In this document: piece by piece, positions 31,801-40,471 of the stretch
How positions within the stretch are numbered: position 1 is the first letter of the stretch
Layout: every line of letters begins with the position of its first letter
Origin: Eubacterium sp.
Lineage (GTDB): Bacteria > Bacillota > Clostridia > Lachnospirales > Lachnospiraceae
Assembly: GCA_017459345.1 (NCBI GenBank)
Contig: JAFUDC010000139.1
Span: 1 to 40,471 of the forward strand
Direction: 5' to 3'
DNA: 40,471 nt
Position numbers and translations under genes: made by a program
Notes under the pieces: generated by a model
What the model was told of the DNA's origin: nothing
Database searches by the model: none
Seen by the model: only the letters and a program-made list of their open reading frames with translations

Positions 31801-32007
31801 ATGGCAGCACAGGTTACAAAGGATACATTGATTGGTGAGATGCTTCAGCAGGATATGGGAATTGCAGCTATCCTGATGGCAGCTGGCATGCATTGCGTTG
31901 GATGTCCTTCATCCGCCATGGAGAGTCTTGAAGAAGCATGCATGGTTCATGGCATGAACTCTGAGGAAGTTCTGTCTGCAATCAATGATTATCTTGCAGG
32001 AAAATAA
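31801..32007 (+). CDS. DUF1858 domain protein (hybrid-cluster-protein-associated redox disulfide type)
   Basis: 68 residues from ATG 31801, which follows TATGGAGG; a frame extension to 31774 lacks a ribosome site. The whole protein is one DUF1858 domain: KDTLIGEMLQQDMGIAAILMAAGMHCVGCPSS with the CVGC pair C32/C35, then EEACMVHGMNSEEVLSAIN. Free-standing versions are thought to handle thiols or redox signals in anaerobes. It has its own promoter and terminator. Confidence 0.9.
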   Translation: MAAQVTKDTLIGEMLQQDMGIAAILMAAGMHCVGCPSSAMESLEEACMVHGMNSEEVLSAINDYLAGK

Positions 32008-32023
32008 ATAATAATCAGATTAG

Positions 32024-32088
32024 AAAAAGCACTGAAGTCCTGAATATGTCCATGTACACATATCTCAGGATAACAGTGCTTTTTTTTA
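32024..32088. terminator. Terminator shared by the DUF1858 gene and mecA
   Basis: AAAAAGCACTG (32024-32034) pairs with CAGTGCT plus T-run (32074-32087), with an inner TCCTGA...ATATGT/ACATAT...CAGGA stem. Poly-A on one side and poly-T on the other make it work in both directions; it overlaps the mecA stop codon. Confidence 0.85.
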
Positions 32089-32889
32089 TCCGTTCAACTG
32101 ATTCAATATCTTCAGCGCATCCTTTTCAAACATCAGCTGGAAGTGTTCCAGGAAGTAGGAAGGTGATGCATAGGAAACCGTGGTTTTCAGACCATACTCG
32201 GAGGCAATCAGGCAGGCTCTCCTGTAAGTATCTTCCGGAGAATCCTCCTGGTCAAGGAGAAGGTAGTAGCAGGCCTGTTCTGGATCCTTATATAGAGTAC
32301 TGGTTCCTTCGTAGAAGGGGTCAAGGAAGGCGGCCAGGCTGATAATCTGGTCAAGATCAGGAAATGCAAAAACCCTCCGCCCGGGACCGGACTGAGCTTC
32401 CTGCTTTTTATTCTTTTTTGCTGCTTCCTTCCTGGCCTCGGATATGGCCTGGGTTAAAGGAGCGATGAGTCCCAGGGGATCGAAATCACTCTCGGAGTAA
32501 TCCGGGGATTCCTCCGCCTCGTCTGCCAGAGCACTGTAATCGTCCATATCCAGGTAGTCCTCATCATTTATATTATCCTGTCCGAAGGGAAGATCTCTGG
32601 AGAAATTTGAAAAACGGGAGAATCTGTTGTCCAGTTCTTCGGGGTTTTCAACCTTGGTCACAACCAGGATAAGGCAGTCGCTGGATATGGGAATTGCCTC
32701 GATCATCAGGGGAATATTCTCCGTCTCGAATCCCAGCTCGGATGCTGCCTGCTGGATCATATCCTGGAAGAGTTCCCGGGCCTTGGTAGAGCCGTAGGCC
32801 AGCTCAGAAAGCCGCAGATGTCTCTCGTCCAGATCTGACTTGGTCAGGGTACAGCGGATCTGATTCTCATTCAATCGTTCTAACTTCAT
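32086..32889 (-). CDS. mecA: Adaptor protein MecA
   Basis: 267 residues. The N-terminal substrate-binding domain starts MKLERLNENQIRCTLTKSDL and the C-terminal ClpC-binding domain holds FPDLDQIISLA and ACYYLLLDQ. A variable acidic linker (about 105-165) joins them. MecA delivers substrates such as competence or sporulation regulators to the ClpCP protease. A consensus promoter lies upstream and a shared terminator at its end, so it is a single-gene unit. Slightly longer than the Bacillus protein because of the linker. Confidence 0.9.
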   Translation of the reverse strand: MKLERLNENQIRCTLTKSDLDERHLRLSELAYGSTKARELFQDMIQQAASELGFETENIPLMIEAIPISSDCLILVVTKVENPEELDNRFSRFSNFSRDLPFGQDNINDEDYLDMDDYSALADEAEESPDYSESDFDPLGLIAPLTQAISEARKEAAKKNKKQEAQSGPGRRVFAFPDLDQIISLAAFLDPFYEGTSTLYKDPEQACYYLLLDQEDSPEDTYRRACLIASEYGLKTTVSYASPSYFLEHFQLMFEKDALKILNQLNG

Positions 32890-32943
32890 TCATTCACTTC
32901 CTTTGATACTCTATCCTATGTTCTGATTTTATAGGGTGTGTAT

Positions 32944-32972
32944 AGTATATACATAATTTCAGACACTGTCAA
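32944..32972 (-). promoter_or_regulatory. Strong promoter for mecA
   Basis: On the minus strand TTGACA (32972-32967), 17-base spacer, TATACT (32949-32944), 55 bases before the mecA start. Confidence 0.8.
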
Positions 32973-33103
32973 TCCTTTGTCTTGAATTTGTCGTAAAAAA
33001 TGTAATATAAATAGCGTATTGCCATATTATGACATATGTGATACTCTGGTAAAGGAAGCAGATCATATTAACTGAGGCAGGCCATCTGCTTATCGGGCAG
33101 GCT

Positions 33104-33808
33104 TTACGGGCAGCAGGCATAAAGGTATTGCATGATCCCCATTGCGATTCCGAAGGCTGCCTTATCCTGCACGTATTCTTCTGTGATCATCTCTGCTTCC
33201 CGGGGATTGGAGAGAAAGCAGACTTCCGTGATTACTGTGGGAACCGGATTGTCCCGCAGAAGATAATAATCAGAGTTGGCCTTGATTTCTCTCCGGTTCT
33301 CCTTGAAGGTTACGGTGCGGATCTGTTTTTGAATCAGGGAAGCGAGCTCCCTGGCCTGAGGATTGGCTGCCTGATAGAAGACCTGAGATCCTGCCTGTGA
33401 GGCATCCGGATAGCTGTTTTGATGAATGCTGACGGCACAGTCCGGTTTCTGGTCCCGGATAATCTGTCTGCGCTTTTTCAGGTCACCCGCCTTTTTTCCG
33501 TCTGCATCCGGATCCTCAATGCTCTGGTCCCGGTCCCTTGTCAATATAACCCGGATTCCGTTCTGTTCAAGAACTGACTTACATTTTAAAGTGATGGCCA
33601 GGTTGATATCTTTCTCCAACACCCCGGAGGCACTTACCTTCCCCGGATCGTCACCCCCATGGCCAGCGTCAAGAACCACGCAAAACTGCCGCAAGGGCTG
33701 AAAGATATCCCTGATGAGGAGGTGACGGGAGACAGCAGCGGCAAGCAGGGTGATGAAAAAAAGCAGGGCTGCTGCAGTGGTGATGGAGACTTTCTTCTTT
33801 ACATTCAT
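33104..33808 (-). CDS. N-acetylmuramoyl-L-alanine amidase (Amidase_3, CwlD-like)
   Basis: 234 residues. An N-terminal membrane anchor (about 10-27) precedes an Amidase_3 zinc domain with ligands H50 (LDAGHGG), E65 and H129 (VSIHQNSY), and the catalytic glutamate in VITEVCFLSN. It cleaves the amide between MurNAc and peptide. Size and single-domain layout fit CwlD, which makes muramic-delta-lactam in spore cortex, so the host may sporulate. A weak inverted repeat AGCAGAT/ATCTGCT (33057-33090) could end its transcript. The ribosome site is poor (AAGG well upstream). Confidence 0.85.
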   Translation of the reverse strand: MNVKKKVSITTAAALLFFITLLAAAVSRHLLIRDIFQPLRQFCVVLDAGHGGDDPGKVSASGVLEKDINLAITLKCKSVLEQNGIRVILTRDRDQSIEDPDADGKKAGDLKKRRQIIRDQKPDCAVSIHQNSYPDASQAGSQVFYQAANPQARELASLIQKQIRTVTFKENRREIKANSDYYLLRDNPVPTVITEVCFLSNPREAEMITEEYVQDKAAFGIAMGIMQYLYACCP

Positions 33809-33881
33809 GGTATTTAAAGAGAACCTTATATGATATAAGTATATTTTATGTTTGCATTTTAAAAAAAGAAGGGAAACAATT

Positions 33882-33910
33882 TTGACTTTGCTATGGATTC
33901 ATGTTATTCT
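33882..33910 (+). promoter_or_regulatory. Promoter upstream of sua5 and probably the atp operon
   Basis: -35 TTGACT (33882-33887), 17-base spacer, -10 TATTCT (33905-33910), 46 bases before the sua5 start. No further terminator was seen before atpZ, so read-through into the atp genes is likely. Confidence 0.65.
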
Positions 33911-33956
33911 TTATAACATACTGTAAAGAGATATTCATGACTGAGGTGTTTGTGTT

Positions 33957-35042
33957 TTGCAGACAGAGATGATTAAGATAGATAGAGAGGGTGAACTGGA
34001 GCAGCAGCTTGAAAAAGCTGCAGCTCTGATCCGGCGGGGAGAGCTGGTGGCTTTTCCCACAGAAACCGTGTACGGACTGGGAGCAGATGCCATGAATGAA
34101 AGCGCAGCTGCCAGAATCTACTCGGCTAAGGGCCGGCCGTCAGATAACCCTCTCATTGTACATATAGCGGATCTTTCACAGGTAGATGAAGTTGCCTCTT
34201 ATGTACCGGAAGCCGCAAGAAGGGTTATGGAGCAGTTCTGGCCCGGCCCTCTGACGGTCATATTGAATAAGAAGGATGCGGTGCCGGATGGAACCACCGG
34301 AGGACTTAAGACTGTGGCTATCCGAATGCCCTCCCACCCTGTGGCAAGAGCCCTGATCCGGGAAAGCGGCAGGCTGATTGCAGCCCCAAGCGCTAATTTG
34401 TCGGGAAGGCCCAGTCCCACCACAGCTGACCATGTCTATGAAGATATGAAGGGCAGGATTCCCATGATCCTGGATGGCGGCCCGGTGGGTATCGGCATCG
34501 AGTCCACCATCATTGACATGTCAGGTCCCCTTCCGCTTATCCTGCGGCCCGGTTACATTTCCCGGGAACAGCTTATGGAGGTGGCCGGACAGGTGGAGAT
34601 AGACCCGGCTGTGTCGGGTAAGGTCATGCCGGAGAAGGTGGTGGCCAAAGCTCCCGGTATGAAGTATCGTCATTATGCTCCAAGAGGACAGCTGGTTCTC
34701 ATAGAGGGGCCGGAGGATAAGGTGATCGAGAAGATCAATGCCCTGGCAGCCGAGAAGGAGAAGGAAGGCCTGCGGGTGGGCGTGATTGCCTCCGATGAGA
34801 TTGTCGACAGGTGCTCTGCCGGAGTATGTCTGCATATTGGCAGCCGCAGTAATCCGGAGACGATTGCAGCCCGGCTCTACGATGTGTTAAGAGAGACCGA
34901 TAAATTGGGACTTGATTATATTTATTCTGAGAGCTTTTTTGAGAAGGGACTTCTGGATGCGGTCATGAACCGTATGCTGAAGGCAGCAGGTTATCGCCTG
35001 ATCTCCCTGCAGCCTGATGTTGAAAGGAGAGCGGCAGAATGA
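33957..35042 (+). CDS. L-threonylcarbamoyladenylate synthase (Sua5 type)
   Basis: 361 residues with a YrdC domain (about 15-205; FPTETVYGLGADA, KGRPSDNPLIVHI, SANLSGRPSPT) and the extra C-terminal Sua5 domain joined by the PGMKYRHYAP linker. It makes threonylcarbamoyl-AMP for the t6A modification of tRNAs reading ANN codons. The start is TTG 33957, eight bases after GAGGTG; ATG 33969 is an alternative. It overlaps the next gene by four bases. In Bacillus the same neighbourhood is ywlC-ywlE. Confidence 0.9.
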   Translation: MQTEMIKIDREGELEQQLEKAAALIRRGELVAFPTETVYGLGADAMNESAAARIYSAKGRPSDNPLIVHIADLSQVDEVASYVPEAARRVMEQFWPGPLTVILNKKDAVPDGTTGGLKTVAIRMPSHPVARALIRESGRLIAAPSANLSGRPSPTTADHVYEDMKGRIPMILDGGPVGIGIESTIIDMSGPLPLILRPGYISREQLMEVAGQVEIDPAVSGKVMPEKVVAKAPGMKYRHYAPRGQLVLIEGPEDKVIEKINALAAEKEKEGLRVGVIASDEIVDRCSAGVCLHIGSRSNPETIAARLYDVLRETDKLGLDYIYSESFFEKGLLDAVMNRMLKAAGYRLISLQPDVERRAAE

Positions 35043-35503
35043 GTTACAGGAAGATTATCATCGCAGGAGAGAATAATGTCTGCTCAAGCTTTATGGCAGA
35101 GGTCATCCTGCGGGGATTGTTGAAAAAGAAGGGCGTTACGGAGATTGATGTAGTGTCAAGAGGGCTTGTGGTTCTGTTCTCGGAACCTGTGGCACCGAAT
35201 GCGGCAAAGCTGCTGATTGAGCGGGGATATCAGATTGAAGATTTCCGGTCGGCCCAGCTGACTGAGGAGGATATGGATCAGGCTGACCTGGTTCTTGCCC
35301 TGACCGATGAGCTGGCAGACCGGATCCATCAGGATTATTCCTCACAGACAGCCTGTATGTCCCTTGGTACATTTCTTGATGTAGATGCCTCAATTCCGGA
35401 TGTTTCCGAGGGAACTCCGGAGGTATATCTGGACTGTTTTACTGCCATTGAGCAGCTGATGGAAGCGGTGGCTGACCGGGTGATCGGGGAGCTGACTCTT
35501 TAA
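35039..35503 (+). CDS. LMW phosphatase-fold protein at the ywlE position, catalytic residues lost
   Basis: 154 residues, homologous to LMW protein tyrosine/arginine phosphatases along its length (MAEVILRGLLKKKG, then DVVSRGL, QLTEEDMDQADLVLALTDE). In place of the P-loop CTGNTCRSPMAE it has AGENNVCSSFMAE. The catalytic cysteine position is A or G, depending on one gap, and the arginine is serine; the C-terminal DPFG acid motif is also altered. So it should not be a phosphatase by the known mechanism. Translation is coupled to sua5 by a four-base overlap. It may bind phosphoarginine or have been kept for another role; the frame is intact, so it is not an obvious pseudogene. Confidence 0.8.
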   Translation: MSYRKIIIAGENNVCSSFMAEVILRGLLKKKGVTEIDVVSRGLVVLFSEPVAPNAAKLLIERGYQIEDFRSAQLTEEDMDQADLVLALTDELADRIHQDYSSQTACMSLGTFLDVDASIPDVSEGTPEVYLDCFTAIEQLMEAVADRVIGELTL

Positions 35504-35532
35504 GTCCGCAGAGGAGGGAGATATTCGTTAGA

Positions 35533-35829
35533 ATGAACAGACAGGAAGTAAAGAAGGCCAGGGAGCGCAGGGCGCTGCGCATGGTCGTCCTGGTCACCCA
35601 GATTGGAATCTGCATGCTGGTGCCCATTTTCTTTTGCGTCTTTATCGGCAGATGGCTCAGCATGACTTTGAACAGGCCCCTCCTTTTCCCCCTGGTCCTG
35701 CTGGTCGGCATCCTGGCCGGTTTTCGGTCCTGCTGGCAGGTCATTGCAAGATTCTCCGGATTGAAACTTGACAGAAGAAAGGAATCAGAGGATGATAAAG
35801 TGGATAAGATGGATACAGGGGAAGAATGA
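35533..35829 (+). CDS. atpZ: AtpZ/AtpI family protein
   Basis: 98 residues with two membrane helices (about 18-42 and 50-70) and a charged C-terminal tail. The IGICMLVPIFFCVFIGRWL and LVGILAGFRSCW segments match AtpZ/AtpI, small proteins that assist c-ring assembly or divalent-cation transport in F-ATPase operons. A GGAGGG lies somewhat far upstream (14 bases). It overlaps atpI by 38 bases. Confidence 0.8.
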   Translation: MNRQEVKKARERRALRMVVLVTQIGICMLVPIFFCVFIGRWLSMTLNRPLLFPLVLLVGILAGFRSCWQVIARFSGLKLDRRKESEDDKVDKMDTGEE

Positions 35830-36211
35830 AACCCTGCTGGATCTGATCCTGGGCTGTCTTTTGTTCGGCGGTTTTTTCGAGCTGGTGGGTCTGATTGTGG
35901 TCGCGGAAAAAGGCAGGTGGACCCTGGGCATGCTCCTGGGGACTCTTGCGGCTGTAGGCCTGTCCGTCAGTATGTATAAGGGACTTGCCGGCTGTCTTTC
36001 CATGGATCCTGCTGCCGCAAGAAGGTCCATGACGATTCAAAGTATTATAAGATTGATAGTTATGCTGGTCGTGGCATGGCTGGGACTGAGGCTCCCTTTC
36101 CTTAGTTTTCCTGCGGTAATCACGGGGATGCTGGGGCTGAAAGCTTCTGCTCACATGCACATGTACACCAACTTATATATAACTAAAAAATTACTAAGGA
36201 AAGGGGGGTGA
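35792..36211 (+). CDS. atpI: ATP synthase subunit I
   Basis: 139 residues from ATG 35792 after AAAGGA; a TTG at 35768 would lengthen it by eight. Four hydrophobic segments, typical of the AtpI chaperone that helps the c-ring assemble. It overlaps atpZ upstream and ends just before atpB. Such I subunits are weakly conserved, so identification leans on position and topology. Confidence 0.75.
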   Translation: MIKWIRWIQGKNETLLDLILGCLLFGGFFELVGLIVVAEKGRWTLGMLLGTLAAVGLSVSMYKGLAGCLSMDPAAARRSMTIQSIIRLIVMLVVAWLGLRLPFLSFPAVITGMLGLKASAHMHMYTNLYITKKLLRKGG

Positions 36212-36216
36212 GAACG

Positions 36217-36915
36217 ATGATGCTTACTCAGGATGTGGATTTCTTTATTCATAGCTACTATGAGTTTCAATTGTTCGGCCAGACATTGTCCATCAATACG
36301 ACCATGATATCCACAACCATCGTGAGCCTTGTGCTGCTTGGCCTGATCCTGTTTGCCAGACATGAGATCATGAAGGATTATGAGGAGCCCAATGCTGTAC
36401 AGAATGCTGTTGAGATGATCGTGGAGACTCTTGACGGTATTGTTGTGAGTAATATGGGGCAGCATGCACCGAAATATAAAAACTATGTGGAGACCCTCAT
36501 GGCTTTTATATTTCTGTCCAATATCTCAGGCCTGTTCGGATTGCGTCCGCCAACCGCGGATTTCGGTACGACATTTGCCCTGGCACTGATTACATTTGTG
36601 ATGATCGAGTATGCCTGGATCAAAAGCAAGGGAATCCGGTTTGTCAAAGACTTATTTGAGCCGTTCTTTGTTTTTCTCCCTGTAAACATCATCAGTGAGT
36701 TTGCCACACCGGTATCCATGTCGCTGCGTCTTTTCGGCAACGTTCTGGCCGGAACCATCATGATGGGACTCTGGTACGGGCTGATGCCCTGGTTTGCCAA
36801 GATAGGAATTCCGGCATTTCTGCATACCTACTTTGATCTGTTTTCCGGAGCGATACAGACCTATGTTTTCGGTATGCTGACCATGACATTTGTTACGGAT
36901 AAATATGGAGATTAA
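36217..36915 (+). CDS. atpB: F-type ATP synthase subunit a
   Basis: 232 residues from ATG 36217 after AAGGGGGG (GTG 36208 would overlap the atpI stop). Hydrophobic helices with the essential stator arginine R171 in SLRLFGN and the final FSGAIQTYVFGMLTMTFV helix. It forms the ion channel against the c-ring. Followed by the structured repeat copy 2, then atpE. Confidence 0.93.
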   Translation: MMLTQDVDFFIHSYYEFQLFGQTLSINTTMISTTIVSLVLLGLILFARHEIMKDYEEPNAVQNAVEMIVETLDGIVVSNMGQHAPKYKNYVETLMAFIFLSNISGLFGLRPPTADFGTTFALALITFVMIEYAWIKSKGIRFVKDLFEPFFVFLPVNIISEFATPVSMSLRLFGNVLAGTIMMGLWYGLMPWFAKIGIPAFLHTYFDLFSGAIQTYVFGMLTMTFVTDKYGD

Positions 36916-36936
36916 GATAAGGTAAAGTATTTTAAG

Positions 36937-37305
<369 letters not shown>

Positions 37306-37337
37306 AAAGCAGGACATGTGAAAGGAGGCCCTACGAA

Positions 37338-37868
37338 GTGTTACTGACACTGGATAACAGAATATTTGGGCTGGATCCGCAGCTTCTCTTCAACCTCCTG
37401 TTTCAGGGCATCGCTATCTTCCTGCTATTTATGGCAGCCAGCCGTCTTCTGCTGGATCCGGTCAGAAAAATCCTGAATGACCGCAAAGAGCGGGTCATGA
37501 AGGAAATGCGTGAGGCCGCCGAGAGCAAGGAGGCAGCCGACCGTCTGAAGGAAGAATATGATGTGCGGATGAAGCACGTAGACAGAACTGCAGAACAAAT
37601 CTTAAGCGATACAAAGAAGAAAGCTTTGCAGAGGGAGAATGAAATCATTGCGGATGCCAAGAGTGAGGCAGCCAGGATCATCGAGAGTGCCCGTCAGGAA
37701 GCGGAGCTTGAAAAGAAGCGGGTGAAGGATGAGGTAAAGCAGGAGATGATTTCCGTGGCAGCGCTGATGTCCGAAAAGATCATTGGTGCTTCCGTCGATG
37801 CGGATAAGCAGGATGAACTGATTGCGCAGACTCTGAATGAGATAGGTGAGGATACATGGCTAAATTAG
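37338..37868 (+). CDS. atpF: F-type ATP synthase subunit b
   Basis: 176 residues: one N-terminal membrane helix (about 15-38) followed by a long charged coiled coil (EEYDVRMKHVDRTAEQIL...). It is the peripheral stalk linking subunit a to F1. GTG 37338 is the start, nine bases after AAAGGAGG. It overlaps atpH by 13 bases. Confidence 0.92.
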   Translation: MLLTLDNRIFGLDPQLLFNLLFQGIAIFLLFMAASRLLLDPVRKILNDRKERVMKEMREAAESKEAADRLKEEYDVRMKHVDRTAEQILSDTKKKALQRENEIIADAKSEAARIIESARQEAELEKKRVKDEVKQEMISVAALMSEKIIGASVDADKQDELIAQTLNEIGEDTWLN

Positions 37869-38404
37869 TAAGCTCTACCTACGGCGATGCTCTCTTTGAC
37901 CTGGCCCTGGAAGAAAACCGTCTTACAGAAACCGGAGAGGAGATCACCGCTTTAAAAGAGACATTTCTGGATAATGAAGAACTGCTGAAACTGCTGAATC
38001 ATCCCAAGATTGTCAAGGAAGAGAAGCTCGCCTTCATCGAGCAGGTATTTTCCGGCAGGATATCGGATGAGGTCCTGGGATTTCTGCACATTATCGTGGA
38101 GAAAGACCGCCATAACGATATTTTTGGCATATTTGATTATTTTCTGCATAAGGTCAGGGAGTACCAGGGAATCGGAACAGCCTATGTGGCTTCCGCCGTC
38201 CCCCTCACGGACATTCAGAAGCAGGCAGTGAAAAAGCGGCTCTTAGAGACCACCAGGTATGAGTCCTTTGAGATTGATTATGAGGTGAAGCCGGAGCTTC
38301 TCGGCGGCCTGGTCATCCGGATCGAGGACCGGGTGGTGGACAGCAGCTTAAAGACACAGATTGACATATTAAGTAAGAAGCTTAGTAGTGTTCAATTATC
38401 ATAA
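37856..38404 (+). CDS. atpH: F-type ATP synthase subunit delta
   Basis: 182 residues, OSCP/delta family: N-terminal helical part (YGDALFDLALEENRLTETGEE) and the conserved C-terminal YEVKPELLGGLVIRIEDRVVDSSLKTQI. It joins the peripheral stalk to the top of F1. Start overlaps atpF; the stop TAA abuts an ATG (38405). Confidence 0.92.
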   Translation: MAKLVSSTYGDALFDLALEENRLTETGEEITALKETFLDNEELLKLLNHPKIVKEEKLAFIEQVFSGRISDEVLGFLHIIVEKDRHNDIFGIFDYFLHKVREYQGIGTAYVASAVPLTDIQKQAVKKRLLETTRYESFEIDYEVKPELLGGLVIRIEDRVVDSSLKTQIDILSKKLSSVQLS

Positions 38405-38431
38405 ATGAGTAGTAAGGAGGTGCATGAAGCA

Positions 38432-39937
38432 TTGGTTAGTTTAAGACCGGAAGAGATCAGCTCCGTGATTAAGGAGCAGATTAAGAGATATGCGGCCAGT
38501 CTGGAAACATCAGAGGTGGGAACCGTCATCCAGGTTGCGGACGGCATCGCACGTATTCATGGTCTGGAGAATGCAATGCAGGGTGAGCTTCTTGAATTTC
38601 CCGGCGAAGTGTACGGTATGGTGATGAACCTGGAAGAGGATAACGTGGGTGCCGTACTGCTGGGTGATAAAAAGAATATTAATGAAGGAGACACTGTAAA
38701 GACAACCGGGCGGGTCGTGGAAGTTCCGGTAGGGGACGGGATGACCGGACGTGTTGTCAATGCATTGGGACAGCCTATCGATGGGAAGGGTCCCATCGAA
38801 TCAGATAAAACCCGTGCCATTGAGCGTGTGGCTCATGGCGTAATTGACCGTCAGCCCGTAGATACCCCGGTTCAGACCGGGATCAAGGCCATTGACTCCA
38901 TGGTTCCCATCGGAAGAGGCCAGCGTGAGCTGATTATCGGTGACCGTCAGACAGGAAAAACCGCCATCGCCATAGATACCATCATCAATCAGAAGGGACA
39001 GAACATGCACTGTATCTATGTGGCGATCGGCCAGAAGGCTTCCACGGTTGCCAATATTGTAAAGACACTAACCGAGTATGGAGCCATGGATTATACTACC
39101 GTGGTGGCTTCTACTGCCAGTGAGCTGGCTCCCCTCCAGTACATTGCCCCTTATACGGGCTGTGCCATCGGAGAAGAGTGGATGGAGAATGGAGAAGATG
39201 TCCTGGTCATCTATGATGATTTAAGTAAGCATGCTGTGGCTTACCGTACCCTCTCCCTCCTGCTTAGAAGGCCCCCGGGGCGTGAAGCTTATCCCGGAGA
39301 TGTCTTCTATCTGCATTCCAGACTTTTAGAGAGAGCTTCCAGATTAGCGGATGAGATAGGGGGCGGGTCCCTCACGGCGATTCCCATCATTGAAACCCAG
39401 GCAGGTGATGTGTCGGCCTACATCCCCACCAATGTCATCTCCATCACCGACGGTCAGATCTATCTGGAGACGGAGATGTTTAACGCCGGGTTCCGACCAG
39501 CTATCAATGCGGGTCTTTCCGTATCCCGTGTCGGCGGCTCGGCCCAGATTAAGGCCATGAAGAAGATTGCCGGCCCCATCCGTACGGAGCTGGCTCAGTA
39601 CAGAGAGCTGGCATCCTTTGCCCAGTTTGGCTCGGAGCTGGATGATGATACCAAGGAGAGGCTGGCCCAGGGCGAGCGTATCCGCGAGATCCTTAAGCAG
39701 CCTCAGTATAAGCCCCTTCCAGTGGAAAGGCAGATCATCACAATCTATGCGGTGACAAAGAAGTACCTGCTGGATATCCCGGTGGACAGGGCTCTGGAGT
39801 TTGAGCAGGGTCTGCTGGATTTTGTGGATACCAAGTATCCGGAAGTTTATTCTGCAATCCGTGACACCCATGAGATCAACACAGAGACGGATGCTCTCAT
39901 TGTCAAGGCAATCACGGAATATAAGGCACAGTTTTAG
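38432..39937 (+). CDS. atpA: F-type ATP synthase subunit alpha
   Basis: 501 residues from TTG 38432. The P-loop GDRQTGKT is at 170-177; other alpha markers are [14 protein letters not shown] at the N-terminus and [14 protein letters not shown]. The start is chosen because AAGGAGGTG (38414-38422) lies nine bases upstream of TTG and the usual N-terminus begins there; the in-frame ATG at 38405 would put that ribosome site inside the coding region and has none of its own. Non-catalytic nucleotide-binding subunit of F1. Confidence 0.94.
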   Translation: MVSLRPEEISSVIKEQIKRYAASLETSEVGTVIQVADGIARIHGLENAMQGELLEFPGEVYGMVMNLEEDNVGAVLLGDKKNINEGDTVKTTGRVVEVPVGDGMTGRVVNALGQPIDGKGPIESDKTRAIERVAHGVIDRQPVDTPVQTGIKAIDSMVPIGRGQRELIIGDRQTGKTAIAIDTIINQKGQNMHCIYVAIGQKASTVANIVKTLTEYGAMDYTTVVASTASELAPLQYIAPYTGCAIGEEWMENGEDVLVIYDDLSKHAVAYRTLSLLLRRPPGREAYPGDVFYLHSRLLERASRLADEIGGGSLTAIPIIETQAGDVSAYIPTNVISITDGQIYLETEMFNAGFRPAINAGLSVSRVGGSAQIKAMKKIAGPIRTELAQYRELASFAQFGSELDDDTKERLAQGERIREILKQPQYKPLPVERQIITIYAVTKKYLLDIPVDRALEFEQGLLDFVDTKYPEVYSAIRDTHEINTETDALIVKAITEYKAQF

Positions 39938-39952
39938 AGGTGGTGAAGCAGT

Positions 39953-40471
39953 ATGGCATCCATGAGAGATATAAAGAGGCGTAAGGAGAGTATCCAAAGT
40001 ACGCAGCAGATCACCAAGGCCATGAAACTGGTTTCCACCGTCAAGCTTCAGAGAGCCAGAAGCAGAGCAGAAAGCGCCAAACCGTATTTTAACAAGATGA
40101 TTGAGACGGTACAGTCCATCCTTGCAAGAACCCACGGAATAGACCACCCGTATCTGAAGGATAACGGATCTGACCGAAAGGCAGTGATCGTGGTCACTTC
40201 CAACCGGGGACTGGCCGGAGGATATAATAATAATGTCGTAAAGATGATTGTTGACAGCGGCTTGAAAAAGGAGGATGTGGATATCTACGGTATCGGCAAG
40301 AAGGGTATCGAGACCCTGACAAGGAGAGGCTATAGAATCGTGGCTGATGATTCCGATATGATCAATGAGCCCCTCTTTGCTGACGCTGCCGAAGTCGGGG
40401 AGAAGGTCCTTAAGGCCTACCGGGCCGGCCAGATCGGAGAGATTTATCTTGCCTATACCAGTTTTAAGAAC
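39953..40471 (+). CDS. atpG: F-type ATP synthase subunit gamma, N-terminal part
   Basis: 173 residues are visible and the frame runs off the window end. The N-terminal signature MASMRDIKRRKESIQSTQQITKAMKLVS and the central VVTSNRGLAGGYN are typical of gamma, the rotor shaft. ATG 39953 follows AGAGGTGG at nine bases. It lies 15 bases after atpA, where atpG is expected. Confidence 0.93.
   Translation, partial: MASMRDIKRRKESIQSTQQITKAMKLVSTVKLQRARSRAESAKPYFNKMIETVQSILARTHGIDHPYLKDNGSDRKAVIVVTSNRGLAGGYNNNVVKMIVDSGLKKEDVDIYGIGKKGIETLTRRGYRIVADDSDMINEPLFADAAEVGEKVLKAYRAGQIGEIYLAYTSFKN

Noticed and set aside
35039-35503. ywlE-like gene as a frameshifted pseudogene
   Set aside because: The frame is intact with homology from end to end; only the catalytic residues differ.

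Overview
The window looks like chromosome of an anaerobic Firmicute of the class Clostridia, most likely a Lachnospiraceae-type gut bacterium. This is inferred from strong AGGAGG ribosome sites, frequent TTG/GTG starts, Tn916-type Int/Xis, an FMN-riboswitch rib operon in clostridial order, CwlD-type amidase, MecA, and an F-ATPase c subunit carrying a Na+-type site. No rRNA, tRNA or CRISPR array was seen.

Layout. (1) 1-4731: a four-gene catabolic-looking operon (end of an iron alcohol dehydrogenase, an alpha/beta hydrolase, an FAD oxidoreductase, an IlvD/Edd dehydratase) closed by a terminator. (2) About 4735-11530: an integrative mobilizable element with XRE repressor (divergent), a hairpin-rich candidate oriT, MobV-type relaxase, CHC2 primase-like protein, VapE-like helicase, a GTTTACA-repeat non-coding block, Tn916-type excisionase and tyrosine integrase. 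(3) 11603-16757: tightly packed plus-strand genes: LMW tyrosine phosphatase, NUDIX hydrolase, a TlpA-like lipoprotein / 49-aa CXXC protein / polyferredoxin membrane protein trio, a DUF3990 protein and a COG3044-type ATPase. (4) 16907-18318: 1.4 kb without an intact gene, made of an inverted 128-bp unit, six 63-bp hairpin repeats, four 128-bp direct repeats and a palindrome-rich block, bounded by a 12-bp direct repeat. (5) mtnA (minus) divergent from the livKHMGF branched-chain amino acid ABC transporter, then a cytidylate-kinase-like gene and an unrecognised HExxH protein. (6) DUF4125 gene (minus) and the FMN riboswitch-ribD-ribE-ribBA-ribH operon, then a DUF1858 protein. (7) mecA and a cwlD-like amidase on the minus strand. 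(8) sua5, a ywlE-position phosphatase homologue without catalytic residues, and the F-ATPase operon atpZ-I-B-E-F-H-A-G (atpG cut by the window end).

Most notable. A ~92-nt structured repeat occurs twice, after the HExxH gene and between atpB and atpE. The two copies are nearly identical for 71 nt, then have a small hairpin whose stem changed by paired substitutions, then the same Shine-Dalgarno sequence. This has the build of a cis-regulatory RNA, and one copy stands directly before a Na+-type c subunit. Also notable: a RibBA whose DHBP-synthase half has lost its active-site residues while the GTP cyclohydrolase II half is intact; a dead phosphatase at the ywlE position; and the nested repeat complex at 16.9-18.3 kb.
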